32,747 bases of DNA. It comes from Kiritimatiellia bacterium. GTDB lineage: Bacteria > Verrucomicrobiota > Kiritimatiellia > RFP12 > UBA1067. A model generated the notes under the pieces. That model saw only the letters and a list, made by a program, of their open reading frames with translations, had not been told where the DNA came from and ran no database searches. Location: positions 1 to 32,747 of the forward strand of contig JAFRBA010000059.1 of the NCBI GenBank assembly GCA_017405115.1, read 5' to 3'. Position 1 is the first letter of the stretch, and the number at the start of each line of letters is the position of its first letter. Shown one piece after another: positions 8,239 through 15,112 of this stretch. The position numbers and the translations under genes are program-made.

Positions 8239-10077
8239 ATGAGAAATGAATTCGCCTGGACTGTTGGAGCTTTGCTCATTGCGTTTTGCGCGGTGGCGGC
8301 AGACACGACGACAACCGCGGGGTTCGGGGGTACGCCTCCGAGCGGAGAACCTCCGAGCGGAGAGATGCCAAGCGGAGAACCGCCAAGCGGCGAGATGCCC
8401 GGCGGGATCGGCGGCGGAGCGTTTGTCTACGACACGGTTGTTTCCGTCACGACCAATGCCGACGGTACGCTGATGCGTGGCGGAATCGTCTACGGCTACG
8501 CCTTCGATCCGACGGCGATAGATGCCGGCGAGTCCGTTGCCGCGCTTGCGGACGGCGCGTTCGCGGGGTGCTCCAATCTGGTCAAGGTCGATCTCTCGGG
8601 GAGCGCGATCACGTACGTTCCTTCCGACTGCTTCGCCGGCTGCAAGGCGCTGACGACAGTGGTGCTGCCGCAGACTTGCGTCGCAATAGGGCCGAACGCC
8701 TTCGCAGGCTGTACGTCTCTGAAGAAGGTCTTGGCGCGGGCCGTCAAGAACGTTGGCGATTACGCATTCGACGGATGCGCAGGCCTGACTTCCGCCGTCA
8801 TGCGCGACACGACTTTCAACGACACGGTGTTCCGAGGGTGTCCTGACGGCTTGACTCCGACATCTACGATTCGCCTTGCCGCGAAACGTGCCGAGGGACG
8901 CGGCACCGTGAGCGGAGGCGGATGGTACGAGGCAGGGAAGACGGTTGCGCTCATGGCTACGGCCAAAAGCGGGTACGTGTTCGCCGGCTGGTTTACGGAT
9001 TCCGACTGCACGACGGCATTCCAGGTCGACGGCTACGATTACCGCGCCGCCAAGGTGAAGTTTTCGATGCCGGACGCTGCGACTAAGGTGTACGCGAAGT
9101 TCGTGACCGAGGAGAGCGACGCGAAGTCTCTCAGGTTCAAGTCGTCCGCCAAGACTCTGGCGAAATCGACGCAGACGCTTTCCGCCGGCGACGCGGCGTC
9201 TCTCAAGGCGGGCTTCTCGTCGATCTCCCAGCCCTCCGTCACGGTCAGCGGGCTGCCGAAGGGACTGACGCTGGACGAATCGTCCGGCAAGATAACGGGC
9301 ACGCCCGTCAAGCCTGGCTCCTATACGGTGAAGATCAAGATTGCGAACGCCTCCGGCGCGTCGATTTCGCTGACCGTGAAGATGAAAGTCACGGTTCCGT
9401 CCTGGGCGAAGGGCACGTTCTACGGCCTGGCCTACACCGGAGGGACGACCAACTCGCGTCCGGCGTACCTCAAGTTCACCGCAGGGTCGCTAGGAAAGAT
9501 ATCCGGCAAGCTCATACGCAACGGCAAGTCCTACTCGTTCACGTCGGCGTATGTGTCGTGTACTTCCGGAAAGGCGAAATTCGCGCCCAGCGTGTCGATT
9601 GGCAGCTCTACGTACGAGCCGGACGGGAAGGTTGTCGTCTCGCGGATCCGAAACGGCGTGACCTGCTCGGTCGCTACCGACGCGGAGGGGCTGTTCTACG
9701 CGCAGAAGAAGGTCACCATCGTCCGGGACGGCAAGGCGCTGTCCGGTCTTGTCGGCGACAGGTACGTCTTCAGGTACGGCACCGACTCCGACATCGGGAA
9801 TTCCGGGCTCAAGCAGGACGGAGACCGCATCGCTGTCAAGATAGGGGAGAAGGAAAAGGCAACAATCGCCGGTGTCGTGGGTGGCGTGAAGTTCACCGGA
9901 CTTTCATGGCCGCTGCTGGTCGACGGCAAGGAGGATTCGGAGGACGGCGGAAGCGTCTACACGGCGCATCTCGACATAGTGGAGCCGGCGACGAAGTACT
10001 TTAGGACGCTTGTTCTAGATATTGCGGTCGGCTCTGATGGCGAGGTGTCCGGGGTCGATGGCAGTTTTGAGAGGTGA
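8239..10077 (+). CDS. Exported BspA-type LRR protein with InlB-like and Ig-like domains (copy 2)
   Basis: This 612-residue protein starts at an ATG 6 bp after GGGGG. In order it has a signal peptide (1-21), a PPSGE/MPSGE pentapeptide repeat linker (about 33-56), LRR_5 repeats (about 90-205) with CFAGCKAL and AFAGCTSL, an InlB B-repeat-like domain (about 212-290; SGYVFAGWF, AKFV), a putative-Ig (He_PIG-like) domain (about 320-385; GLPKGLTLDESSGKITGTP) and a C-terminal beta-rich domain beginning GTFYGLAYTGG that I know only from uncharacterised exported proteins. It matches copy 1 (2589) from the linker through the LRRs but has a different, longer C-terminus. The domain makeup indicates a secreted or surface adhesin; attachment is not evident. 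Confidence 0.78.
   Translation: MRNEFAWTVGALLIAFCAVAADTTTTAGFGGTPPSGEPPSGEMPSGEPPSGEMPGGIGGGAFVYDTVVSVTTNADGTLMRGGIVYGYAFDPTAIDAGESVAALADGAFAGCSNLVKVDLSGSAITYVPSDCFAGCKALTTVVLPQTCVAIGPNAFAGCTSLKKVLARAVKNVGDYAFDGCAGLTSAVMRDTTFNDTVFRGCPDGLTPTSTIRLAAKRAEGRGTVSGGGWYEAGKTVALMATAKSGYVFAGWFTDSDCTTAFQVDGYDYRAAKVKFSMPDAATKVYAKFVTEESDAKSLRFKSSAKTLAKSTQTLSAGDAASLKAGFSSISQPSVTVSGLPKGLTLDESSGKITGTPVKPGSYTVKIKIANASGASISLTVKMKVTVPSWAKGTFYGLAYTGGTTNSRPAYLKFTAGSLGKISGKLIRNGKSYSFTSAYVSCTSGKAKFAPSVSIGSSTYEPDGKVVVSRIRNGVTCSVATDAEGLFYAQKKVTIVRDGKALSGLVGDRYVFRYGTDSDIGNSGLKQDGDRIAVKIGEKEKATIAGVVGGVKFTGLSWPLLVDGKEDSEDGGSVYTAHLDIVEPATKYFRTLVLDIAVGSDGEVSGVDGSFER
8335..8394 (+). repeat. 15-bp in-frame tandem repeat
   Basis: Four units of 15 bp (CCTCCGAGCGGAGAA and variants) encode PPSGE, PPSGE, MPSGE, PPSGE in the linker of the LRR protein. 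Being a multiple of 3, unit number could change linker length without breaking the frame. Confidence 0.8.
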
Positions 10078-10124
10078 GACGGAGCTTTTTTCTTGCGAGG
10101 TTTTGGGCCTCCGTTTGCGCCCGA

Positions 10125-10174
10125 GCAGCGCCCCCTGTGGCCATAGCCGCCGGGGGCGCTGCATTCCTCTTTTG
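10125..10174 (+). terminator. Rho-independent terminator after the surface-protein operon
   Basis: GCAGCGCCCCC (10125-10135) pairs over 11 bp with GGGGGCGCTGC (10152-10162). The 16-nt loop holds a small inner GGC/GCC pair. A T-rich tail (ATTCCTCTTTT) follows. It lies 48 bp after the stop of the second LRR gene. Confidence 0.8.
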
Positions 10175-10186
10175 GGAGGGAAAAGT

Positions 10187-10228
10187 CACCGGGTGTGATT
10201 AGACATCGCGGTGCGTTTTCAGTATAAT
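10187..10228 (+). promoter_or_regulatory. Hairpin/T-run fused to a TATAAT promoter
   Basis: CACCGGGTGT (10187-10196) and ACATCGCGGTG (10203-10213) form a 10-bp stem with one bulge, followed by CGTTTTC. The loop and right arm also hold TTAGAC (10199-10204), 18 bp from TATAAT (10223-10228). The 30 bp from TTAGAC to TATAAT match the kdsA promoter (32311-32340) at 24 positions, in the same hairpin setting. The expected start codon just downstream is missing, consistent with loss of a gene's 5' end. Confidence 0.55.
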
Positions 10229-10399
10229 GACCGCAACACGAAGAGCGGCTGGGTGGAGGGGCCGACGAGGGTGCGCCACGGCAAGACGACGTTCGAGGGG
10301 AGTGGCGTCTACTTCTCGTCTGCCGAGTCGTACGTGCGCATGTTCCGCGATTCCGAGATTGTGCTGACCGGCATGTCGGCGGGAGGGTTCGCGCCATGA
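10229..10399 (+). pseudogene. C-terminal remnant, possibly of an LPS-transport (LptA/LptC-like) exported protein
   Basis: An open frame without a plausible start runs from DRNTKSGWVEGPTRV to a TGA at 10397-10399. Alternating polar/hydrophobic strands (KTTFEGSGVYFS, SEIVLTG) resemble the repeating strands of OstA/LptC-type periplasmic proteins, but the resemblance is weak. It begins right at a -10 box and has no ribosome binding site, so it looks like the 3' end of a broken gene. The N-terminal fragment at 11-196, with its signal peptide and abrupt stop, could be the missing half. Confidence 0.4.
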
Positions 10400-10457
10400 C
10401 CTGGATGCTGGCAGCTCTGCTCGCTGCTGCGCAGCCACCGGCGGCTGCGCAGGCGGC

Positions 10458-10736
10458 GAGCTATGGCTGCTCGGGGCGGACATCGCGGCGTACGCCTTCG
10501 GCAACCGCTTCAACCACGAGCCCAAGAGCCGCCGGAAGCTGCTGGTGCACGCGCGGGAGGTGGAGAGCCTCCGGCTGAAGAGCGAGGCGAAGGGCCTCAC
10601 GCTCGTCCCGCTCAGGATGTACCTCAAGCACGGGCGCGTCAAGCTGGCGCTTGGCGTCTGCCGCGGCAAGGCGCAGCACGACAAGCGCGAGGCGCTCAAG
10701 GCGAAGGCCCTGCGCAGGGACATGGAGCGTGTATAG
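10458..10736 (+). pseudogene. smpB: 5'-truncated smpB (trans-translation factor)
   Basis: The frame gives ELWLLGADIAAYAFGNRFNH, then a RRKLLVHAREVESL block, GLTLVPLRMYLKHGRVKLAL and GKAQHDKREALK, ending RRDMERV. These are the middle and C-terminal signatures of SmpB, which delivers tmRNA to stalled ribosomes. About 92 residues remain of the usual 150-160. The N-terminal part, including the EAGIVLTGTEVKS-type region, is absent: upstream of about 10455 the same frame reads Cys/Gly-rich nonsense with no start codon. The upstream and C-terminal remnants suggest a deletion or recombination scar. An intact smpB should exist elsewhere in the genome, since it is nearly universal. Confidence 0.75.
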
Positions 10737-10783
10737 CGAGGCATGCCCCAGCTGGATGGTTTCTCGTCTCGAAACTGTAAAAG

Positions 10784-10827
10784 TTGACATGTCATTTGCC
10801 TGACGACGGGCCGGTTTGTGGTAAAAT
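10784..10827 (+). promoter_or_regulatory. TTGACATGTC operator and -10 box, sugar porter 1
   Basis: TTGACATGTCATTTGC begins at 10784; within it TGACATGTCA is a 10-bp palindrome. TAAAAT lies at 10822-10827, 32 bp downstream of TTGACA, too far for TTGACA to be its -35. The palindrome centre is about 45 bp before the expected transcript start, as for a class II activator site. The ATG is at 10837. The same layout occurs at 16843, 18279 and 27628. Confidence 0.65.
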
Positions 10828-10836
10828 GCGCCATGT

Positions 10837-12195
10837 ATGAACAGGGCGCTTTTCTACACAGTGGTAGTGGCTGCGATAGGCGGCTTTCTCTTCGGCTTTG
10901 ACTCCGGCGTGATATCCGGATGCGAAAAGGCCGTGCAGAGCGAGTTTTCGCTCTCCGCGTTCTGGCACGGACTCATCGTCTCCGGCGCGCTCATCGGCAC
11001 GGTGATCGGGGTGTTCACCGCCGGGCGGCCTTCCGACCGGTGGGGGCGCAAGCCAACGCTGTGGCTGATGGCGGTGCTGTTCATGGTGTCCGCCGTCGGC
11101 TGCGCGTTCACGCCGTGGGATGGGACATGGGGGCCGTATCTTCTCGGCTTCTTCCGCTTCATCGGCGGCCTCGCAATCGGCGGCGTGTCTGTCGTTGTGC
11201 CGCTGTACATCGTCGAGGTCTCCCCCGGAAAGTTCCGCGGACGCCTTGTGGCGATGAACCAGCTCAACATCGTGTTCGGTATTCTAGTGTCCTACATTTC
11301 TAACTATTTCGTGGCGAGGTTCATGCCGGGCGCCGACCCGCGCGTCGTGTGGCGCGTGATGCTCGGCGTCGAGTGCCTGCCCATAGCGCTCTTCATGGCG
11401 CTTCTGGCGACGATCCCCGAATCTCCGCGCTGGCTCGTCCGCGCCGGGCGAACGGACGCCGCAAGGGGCGTGCTGGAGCGCATCGGATACCCCGAGGTCG
11501 CAAGGACGCTCGCCGAGATCGCGGAGTCACTGAAGGAGGCGGCGGGCGGCGTGGAGGTAGCGCTTTTCCAGCGGCGCTACCTCAAGCCCATTCTGCTGGC
11601 GTTCCTGATCGCGTTCTTCAACCAGGTGAGCGGCATCAATGCGATCAACTACTATGCGCCGCGCATTTTCCAGATGATCTTCGGGGAGGGGAGCGAGCTC
11701 GCGGCGCTGGCGGGCACCATCGGCGTGGGGGTGGTCAACCTCACGTTCACGATGCTGGCGTTCTTCGTGATCGACAAGTTCGGGCGACGCGTGATGATAA
11801 TCGGCGGTGCCGCCATGATGATTCTCATGCATGGACTTGTCGCCTGGCAGCTGTCGCAGCCGCTGCCGAACGCCGCGATCGCCGTCACGGGCATCCTCGG
11901 CTTCATAGCCTTCTTTGCCATTTCGTCCGGCGCGGTTATCTGGGTCTATATCAGCGAGGTGTTCCCGAACGCCGTGCGCGCGAAGGGACAGGCCCTCGGA
12001 TGCTTCACGCACTGGTTCATGTGCACGCTCATTTCGTGGGCGTTTCCGGTGGTCGCCGAACGCGCCGGAACCTGGGCGTTCGCGTTCTTCGCGTTCATGA
12101 TGGCGGTGCAGCTTGTGTGGGCGGTGTTCTTCATGCCGGAGACGAAGGGCGGAACGATCGAGGACATCGAGAAGAGGCTGGGGATTAGCGGTTAG
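10837..12195 (+). CDS. Sugar porter, MFS (XylE/GLUT-like)
   Basis: This 452-residue inner-membrane protein with about 12 hydrophobic segments belongs to the sugar porter family of proton symporters or facilitators. Signatures seen are GFDSGVISG in TM1, DRWGRKPT, PLYIVEVSPGKFRGRL, PESPRWL after TM6, NQVSGINAINYYAP in TM7, DKFGRR and FMPETKG at the end. The ATG at 10837 lies 9 bp after the -10 box with no ribosome binding site, so the leader is nearly absent. The last residues and stop (GISG) come from a tandem repeat at 12184. A close paralog, frameshifted, lies at 16891. It is followed by the glycyl radical enzyme operon, so its substrate may feed that pathway; the sugar is unknown. Confidence 0.9.
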   Translation: MNRALFYTVVVAAIGGFLFGFDSGVISGCEKAVQSEFSLSAFWHGLIVSGALIGTVIGVFTAGRPSDRWGRKPTLWLMAVLFMVSAVGCAFTPWDGTWGPYLLGFFRFIGGLAIGGVSVVVPLYIVEVSPGKFRGRLVAMNQLNIVFGILVSYISNYFVARFMPGADPRVVWRVMLGVECLPIALFMALLATIPESPRWLVRAGRTDAARGVLERIGYPEVARTLAEIAESLKEAAGGVEVALFQRRYLKPILLAFLIAFFNQVSGINAINYYAPRIFQMIFGEGSELAALAGTIGVGVVNLTFTMLAFFVIDKFGRRVMIIGGAAMMILMHGLVAWQLSQPLPNAAIAVTGILGFIAFFAISSGAVIWVYISEVFPNAVRAKGQALGCFTHWFMCTLISWAFPVVAERAGTWAFAFFAFMMAVQLVWAVFFMPETKGGTIEDIEKRLGISG

Positions 12196-12316
12196 TTGTT
12201 AGTGGCTAGTGGTAGATGAGGATAACATGAGTATTGTTCACAAATCGCAATTGCCACAATTGTTCACAAATCACAAATATAAATTGATGTCGGTCGTCGG
12301 CTGTCGAGTGTCGGAA
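12184..12316 (+). repeat. Cluster of three degenerate heptamer repeats
   Basis: Three tandem families lie side by side. Five GTTAGTG-like units occupy 12184-12218 and include the stop codon of the sugar porter. CACAAAT-like units fill about 12238-12286; within them an 18-bp unit (ATTGTTCACAAATC[G/A]CAA) occurs at 12233 and 12259. Four GTCGGCT-like units occupy 12289-12316. TATAAA at 12278-12283 may act as the -10 of the following gene, whose ribosome site is AAGGA at 12321-12325. No gene lies here. Confidence 0.7.
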
Positions 12317-12333
12317 GACAAAGGAATCAAACC

Positions 12334-14415
12334 ATGACGGAGAGAATTAAGAGTCTTCTGGAAAGAACATTCGACAAGGAGCAGCGCAAGTTCCGCCGCG
12401 ACGTCGACTGGAAGCCGCTCCTTGAACGGCTCGTCGCCGACGGCGTCGGCGACGAGGCTCGCGCCAGGATAGGGCTTGAGGAGATGCTGAAGGCCGAGGA
12501 GCCTGCGTTCATGGACGATGAGCGCATCGCGGTTCTGCGCACCGTGCGCGAGATTCCAGACCTTCATTCCGACGATGAGATGGCCGCCCGCCGCGCCGCA
12601 GGGACAGCGTTTGGAGAAAAGGGCGTCGTGTTCAACATCACCGCCGACTTCGCCCCGGCAATCCGCGACGGACTGGACGCCCGGCTTTCGGAGATGGAGT
12701 CGCGCCTTGCCAAATGCCGCGCCGATGGCGACGCTGATGGCGTAGAGTTTCTGGAAAACGCGATACTGGGCGTGAAAGCAGTCCTTGGCCTCGCGGAGCG
12801 CTACCGCGCCGAAGCCGAGAGGCGCGGACTTTCCGAAATAGCCGCGACGCTGGCGCAGGTTCCGCGCAAAGGGGCGAGGACGCTTCACGAGGCGCTGCAG
12901 TCGCTTCGCATCCTGCACTACGCGATGTGGTGCGAGGGCGAGTACCACTGCGGGCTAGGGCGCATCGACCAGTATCTCTATCCGTATTACGAGGCGGACA
13001 TCAAGTCGGGGCGACTTAACGAGGAGACAGCCCTGGAAGAGCTGGAGGAGTTCTTCATCGCCTGCAACCGCGACAGCGACCTATACATCGGCGTCCAGCA
13101 GGGCGATAACGGGCAGTCTGTCATGCTTGGCGGCGTCACGCGCGACGGCAAGCCTGCGTTCAATGCGCTTTCGCGCCTTTGCCTGAAGGCTTGCGGGGAA
13201 CTGAAGCTGGTTGACCCCAAGATAAACCTGCGCGTTGACAAGACCACTCCGCTGGAGATATACGAACTTGGCACGGAGCTGACGGCGAAGGGGCTTGGCT
13301 TTCCGCAGTACGCCAATGACGACGTCGTGATTCCCGCGTTGCAGCGGTGGGGCTACGAACTGGAGGACGCCCGCGACTATTCCGTCGCCGCATGCTGGGA
13401 GTTCCTCGTCCCCGGCTGCGGAATGGACATCAACAACATCGACGCGGTGAGCTTTGTCGGGGCGCTCGATGCAGCGTTGAGAATTTTAACGCAGAGGCGC
13501 AGAGACGCGGAGGATGGATTGGCTTACGAGGATGTGGAGAGGGAGTTTTTCGCCGAGGTGCAGCGCAGGGCGGACGCGCTGGCGGAAAAGTACCGCCACG
13601 TCGAGATCCTTCCCGGGCCTTTTGTCTCTTCGATATCAACGGGGTGCATCGAGAGGGCCCGCGACATCTGCATGGGGGCGAAGTACAACAACTTCGGGAT
13701 CCACGGCACTGGCATCGCCGTTGCAGTCGATTCGCTGGCCTCGGTGAAGGAACTAGTGTTCGAGAGGCAGATTGTCTCACTGCCTGAGTTGGTAAGATTG
13801 CTCGACACCGACTTTGACGGACGACCAGATGTCCTCGCCGCTGCTAAAGCCGCGCCGAAGATGGGCAACGCCGATCCAAGGGTGGACGATATCGCTAAGC
13901 GTGTTATCGGATTTTGGGGGCATGTCTTCGATGGAAAGCGCAACGACAGGGGCGGAGTATTCCGTCCCGGCACGGGCAGCGCCATGTACTACATTTGGCA
14001 TGCGCGCGAGGTCCCAGCGTCGCCAGACGGACGTCTCCGCGGAGAGCCGCTCTCGGCGAACTGGGCGCCGGCTTTGGACGCGCCGGTGAAGGGGCCCGTG
14101 AGCGTAGTCAGGTCGTTCACCGAGCCGGATCTTGGACTTGTCTGCAACGGCGGGCCGCTGACTATTGAGATACACGACTCCGCGTTCGCGATGCCGGACG
14201 GCGTGGAGAAGGTCGCGCACCTCGTCAAGTTCTTCGTGGAGCGCGGCGGACACCAGTTGCAGATCAACACAATCAACCGCGACACGCTCCTAGATGCGCA
14301 GAAGCATCCCGAACAGCACCGCCACCTTATTGTCCGAGTCTGGGGCTGGAGCGGATACTTCATCGAGCTCGATAAGGAGTACCAGGATCAGATTATAAAG
14401 AGGGTGGAGTTGTAA
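12334..14415 (+). CDS. Glycyl radical enzyme (PFL-like, dehydratase-type active site)
   Basis: This 693-residue enzyme is rather short for the family (commonly 750-850). The thiyl Cys is C354 in VAACWEFLVPG, and the glycyl radical is G671 in VRVWGWSGYF, 22 residues from the end, so both catalytic elements are intact. E356, two residues after the Cys, matches the C-x-E arrangement of diol/glycerol dehydratase and choline-lyase types rather than the CC of pyruvate formate-lyase. A C-x-E dehydratase or eliminase acting on a polyol or sugar-derived diol is therefore more likely than PFL activity; this is inference. Its activase follows at 4 nt and a sugar-type regulator next. A short repeat is inserted in frame near residues 385-393. 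Confidence 0.88.
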   Translation: MTERIKSLLERTFDKEQRKFRRDVDWKPLLERLVADGVGDEARARIGLEEMLKAEEPAFMDDERIAVLRTVREIPDLHSDDEMAARRAAGTAFGEKGVVFNITADFAPAIRDGLDARLSEMESRLAKCRADGDADGVEFLENAILGVKAVLGLAERYRAEAERRGLSEIAATLAQVPRKGARTLHEALQSLRILHYAMWCEGEYHCGLGRIDQYLYPYYEADIKSGRLNEETALEELEEFFIACNRDSDLYIGVQQGDNGQSVMLGGVTRDGKPAFNALSRLCLKACGELKLVDPKINLRVDKTTPLEIYELGTELTAKGLGFPQYANDDVVIPALQRWGYELEDARDYSVAACWEFLVPGCGMDINNIDAVSFVGALDAALRILTQRRRDAEDGLAYEDVEREFFAEVQRRADALAEKYRHVEILPGPFVSSISTGCIERARDICMGAKYNNFGIHGTGIAVAVDSLASVKELVFERQIVSLPELVRLLDTDFDGRPDVLAAAKAAPKMGNADPRVDDIAKRVIGFWGHVFDGKRNDRGGVFRPGTGSAMYYIWHAREVPASPDGRLRGEPLSANWAPALDAPVKGPVSVVRSFTEPDLGLVCNGGPLTIEIHDSAFAMPDGVEKVAHLVKFFVERGGHQLQINTINRDTLLDAQKHPEQHRHLIVRVWGWSGYFIELDKEYQDQIIKRVEL
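13490..13513 (+). repeat. 8-bp tandem repeat inserted in the glycyl radical enzyme gene
   Basis: Three units CGCAGAGG, CGCAGAGA, CGCGGAGG, preceded by TTTTAA, encode TQRRRDAE in frame. The 24 bp are 8 codons. The text resembles the AACGCAGAGGCGCAGAG-type repeats I recall scattered in other bacterial genomes (from memory, not searched). Confidence 0.6.
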
Positions 14416-14419
14416 GTTG

Positions 14420-15100
14420 ATGGTGGGAAGGGTCTTTGAGATCAGGGAGTTTGCCTTGCATGACGGGCCGGGGGTGAGGACGACTGTGTTCTTCAAGGGA
14501 TGTCCGCTCAGATGCGCCTGGTGCCACAACCCTGAGGGGCAGACCTTTGACACCGAGACGATGGTCAGGAGGGGGGGCGAGAAGGTCGTGTGTGGCCGCG
14601 ACTGGACGGCGGATGCGCTTGCAGAAGAGCTTCTCAGGAACGCCGACATCATGGCGCAGTCCGGGGGCGGCGTCACGTTCTCCGGCGGCGAGCCGCTTAT
14701 GCAGGCAAAGTTCCTGCTGGAACTCATTCCGACTCTGAAGCGGAAGGGGATAGGGCTCGCAATCGAGACGAGCGGGCATGCGCCGTCTGCCGACTACCAG
14801 TCTGTCGTCTCGCAGCTGGACTTCGTCTATCAGGACGTCAAGCTCCTGGATGCGGCGGAGTTCCGCCGCTGGACAGGCGGGGAGCTTTCGATTGTCATGG
14901 AAAACATCGCCTGGCTTCGCGGCGCAGGCATTCCGTTTGCGTTCCGCGTGCCCTGCGTTCCGGGCGTGAACGACTCGGCGGACGCCCGCGCGGCGTTCGA
15001 GGGATTTGCAGCCGGCGCACGGATGGAGTTCCTCCCGTTCAACAATGCGGCCGGGGCGAAGTACCCCTTGCTTGGGCGTACATTTCGGTTCCCAGTTTGA
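14420..15100 (+). CDS. Glycyl radical enzyme activase (radical SAM)
   Basis: This 226-residue protein starts at the ATG at 14420, 4 nt after the preceding stop. It has the radical-SAM cluster C28-x3-C32-x2-C35 in CPLRCAWCHNPEG, the SAM-binding GGGVTFSGGEP and ETSGH strands, and the partner-binding N-terminal DGPGVRTTVFFKGC typical of PflA-type enzymes. It abstracts a hydrogen from G671 of the neighbouring enzyme to install the radical. It lacks the extra ferredoxin-like 8-Cys insert of CutD/GDH-type activases, as PflA does, although its partner has a dehydratase-like active site. It is clearly co-transcribed with 12334. Confidence 0.92.
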   Translation: MVGRVFEIREFALHDGPGVRTTVFFKGCPLRCAWCHNPEGQTFDTETMVRRGGEKVVCGRDWTADALAEELLRNADIMAQSGGGVTFSGGEPLMQAKFLLELIPTLKRKGIGLAIETSGHAPSADYQSVVSQLDFVYQDVKLLDAAEFRRWTGGELSIVMENIAWLRGAGIPFAFRVPCVPGVNDSADARAAFEGFAAGARMEFLPFNNAAGAKYPLLGRTFRFPV

Positions 15101-15106
15101 TATAAT
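15101..15106 (+). promoter_or_regulatory. -10 box of the regulator gene
   Basis: A perfect TATAAT begins right after the activase stop and ends 6 bp before the ATG at 15113. It predicts a leaderless regulator mRNA separate from the enzyme operon. There is no TTGACATGTC motif and no good -35 here. Confidence 0.6.
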
Positions 15107-15112
15107 ACCGCC

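Noticed and set aside
10784..10789. TTGACA read as a classical -35 box in the four shared promoters
   Set aside because: The gap to the -10 is 30-32 bp in all four copies, nearly twice the 17 bp needed, and conservation continues through the palindrome GACATGTC. An operator fits better.
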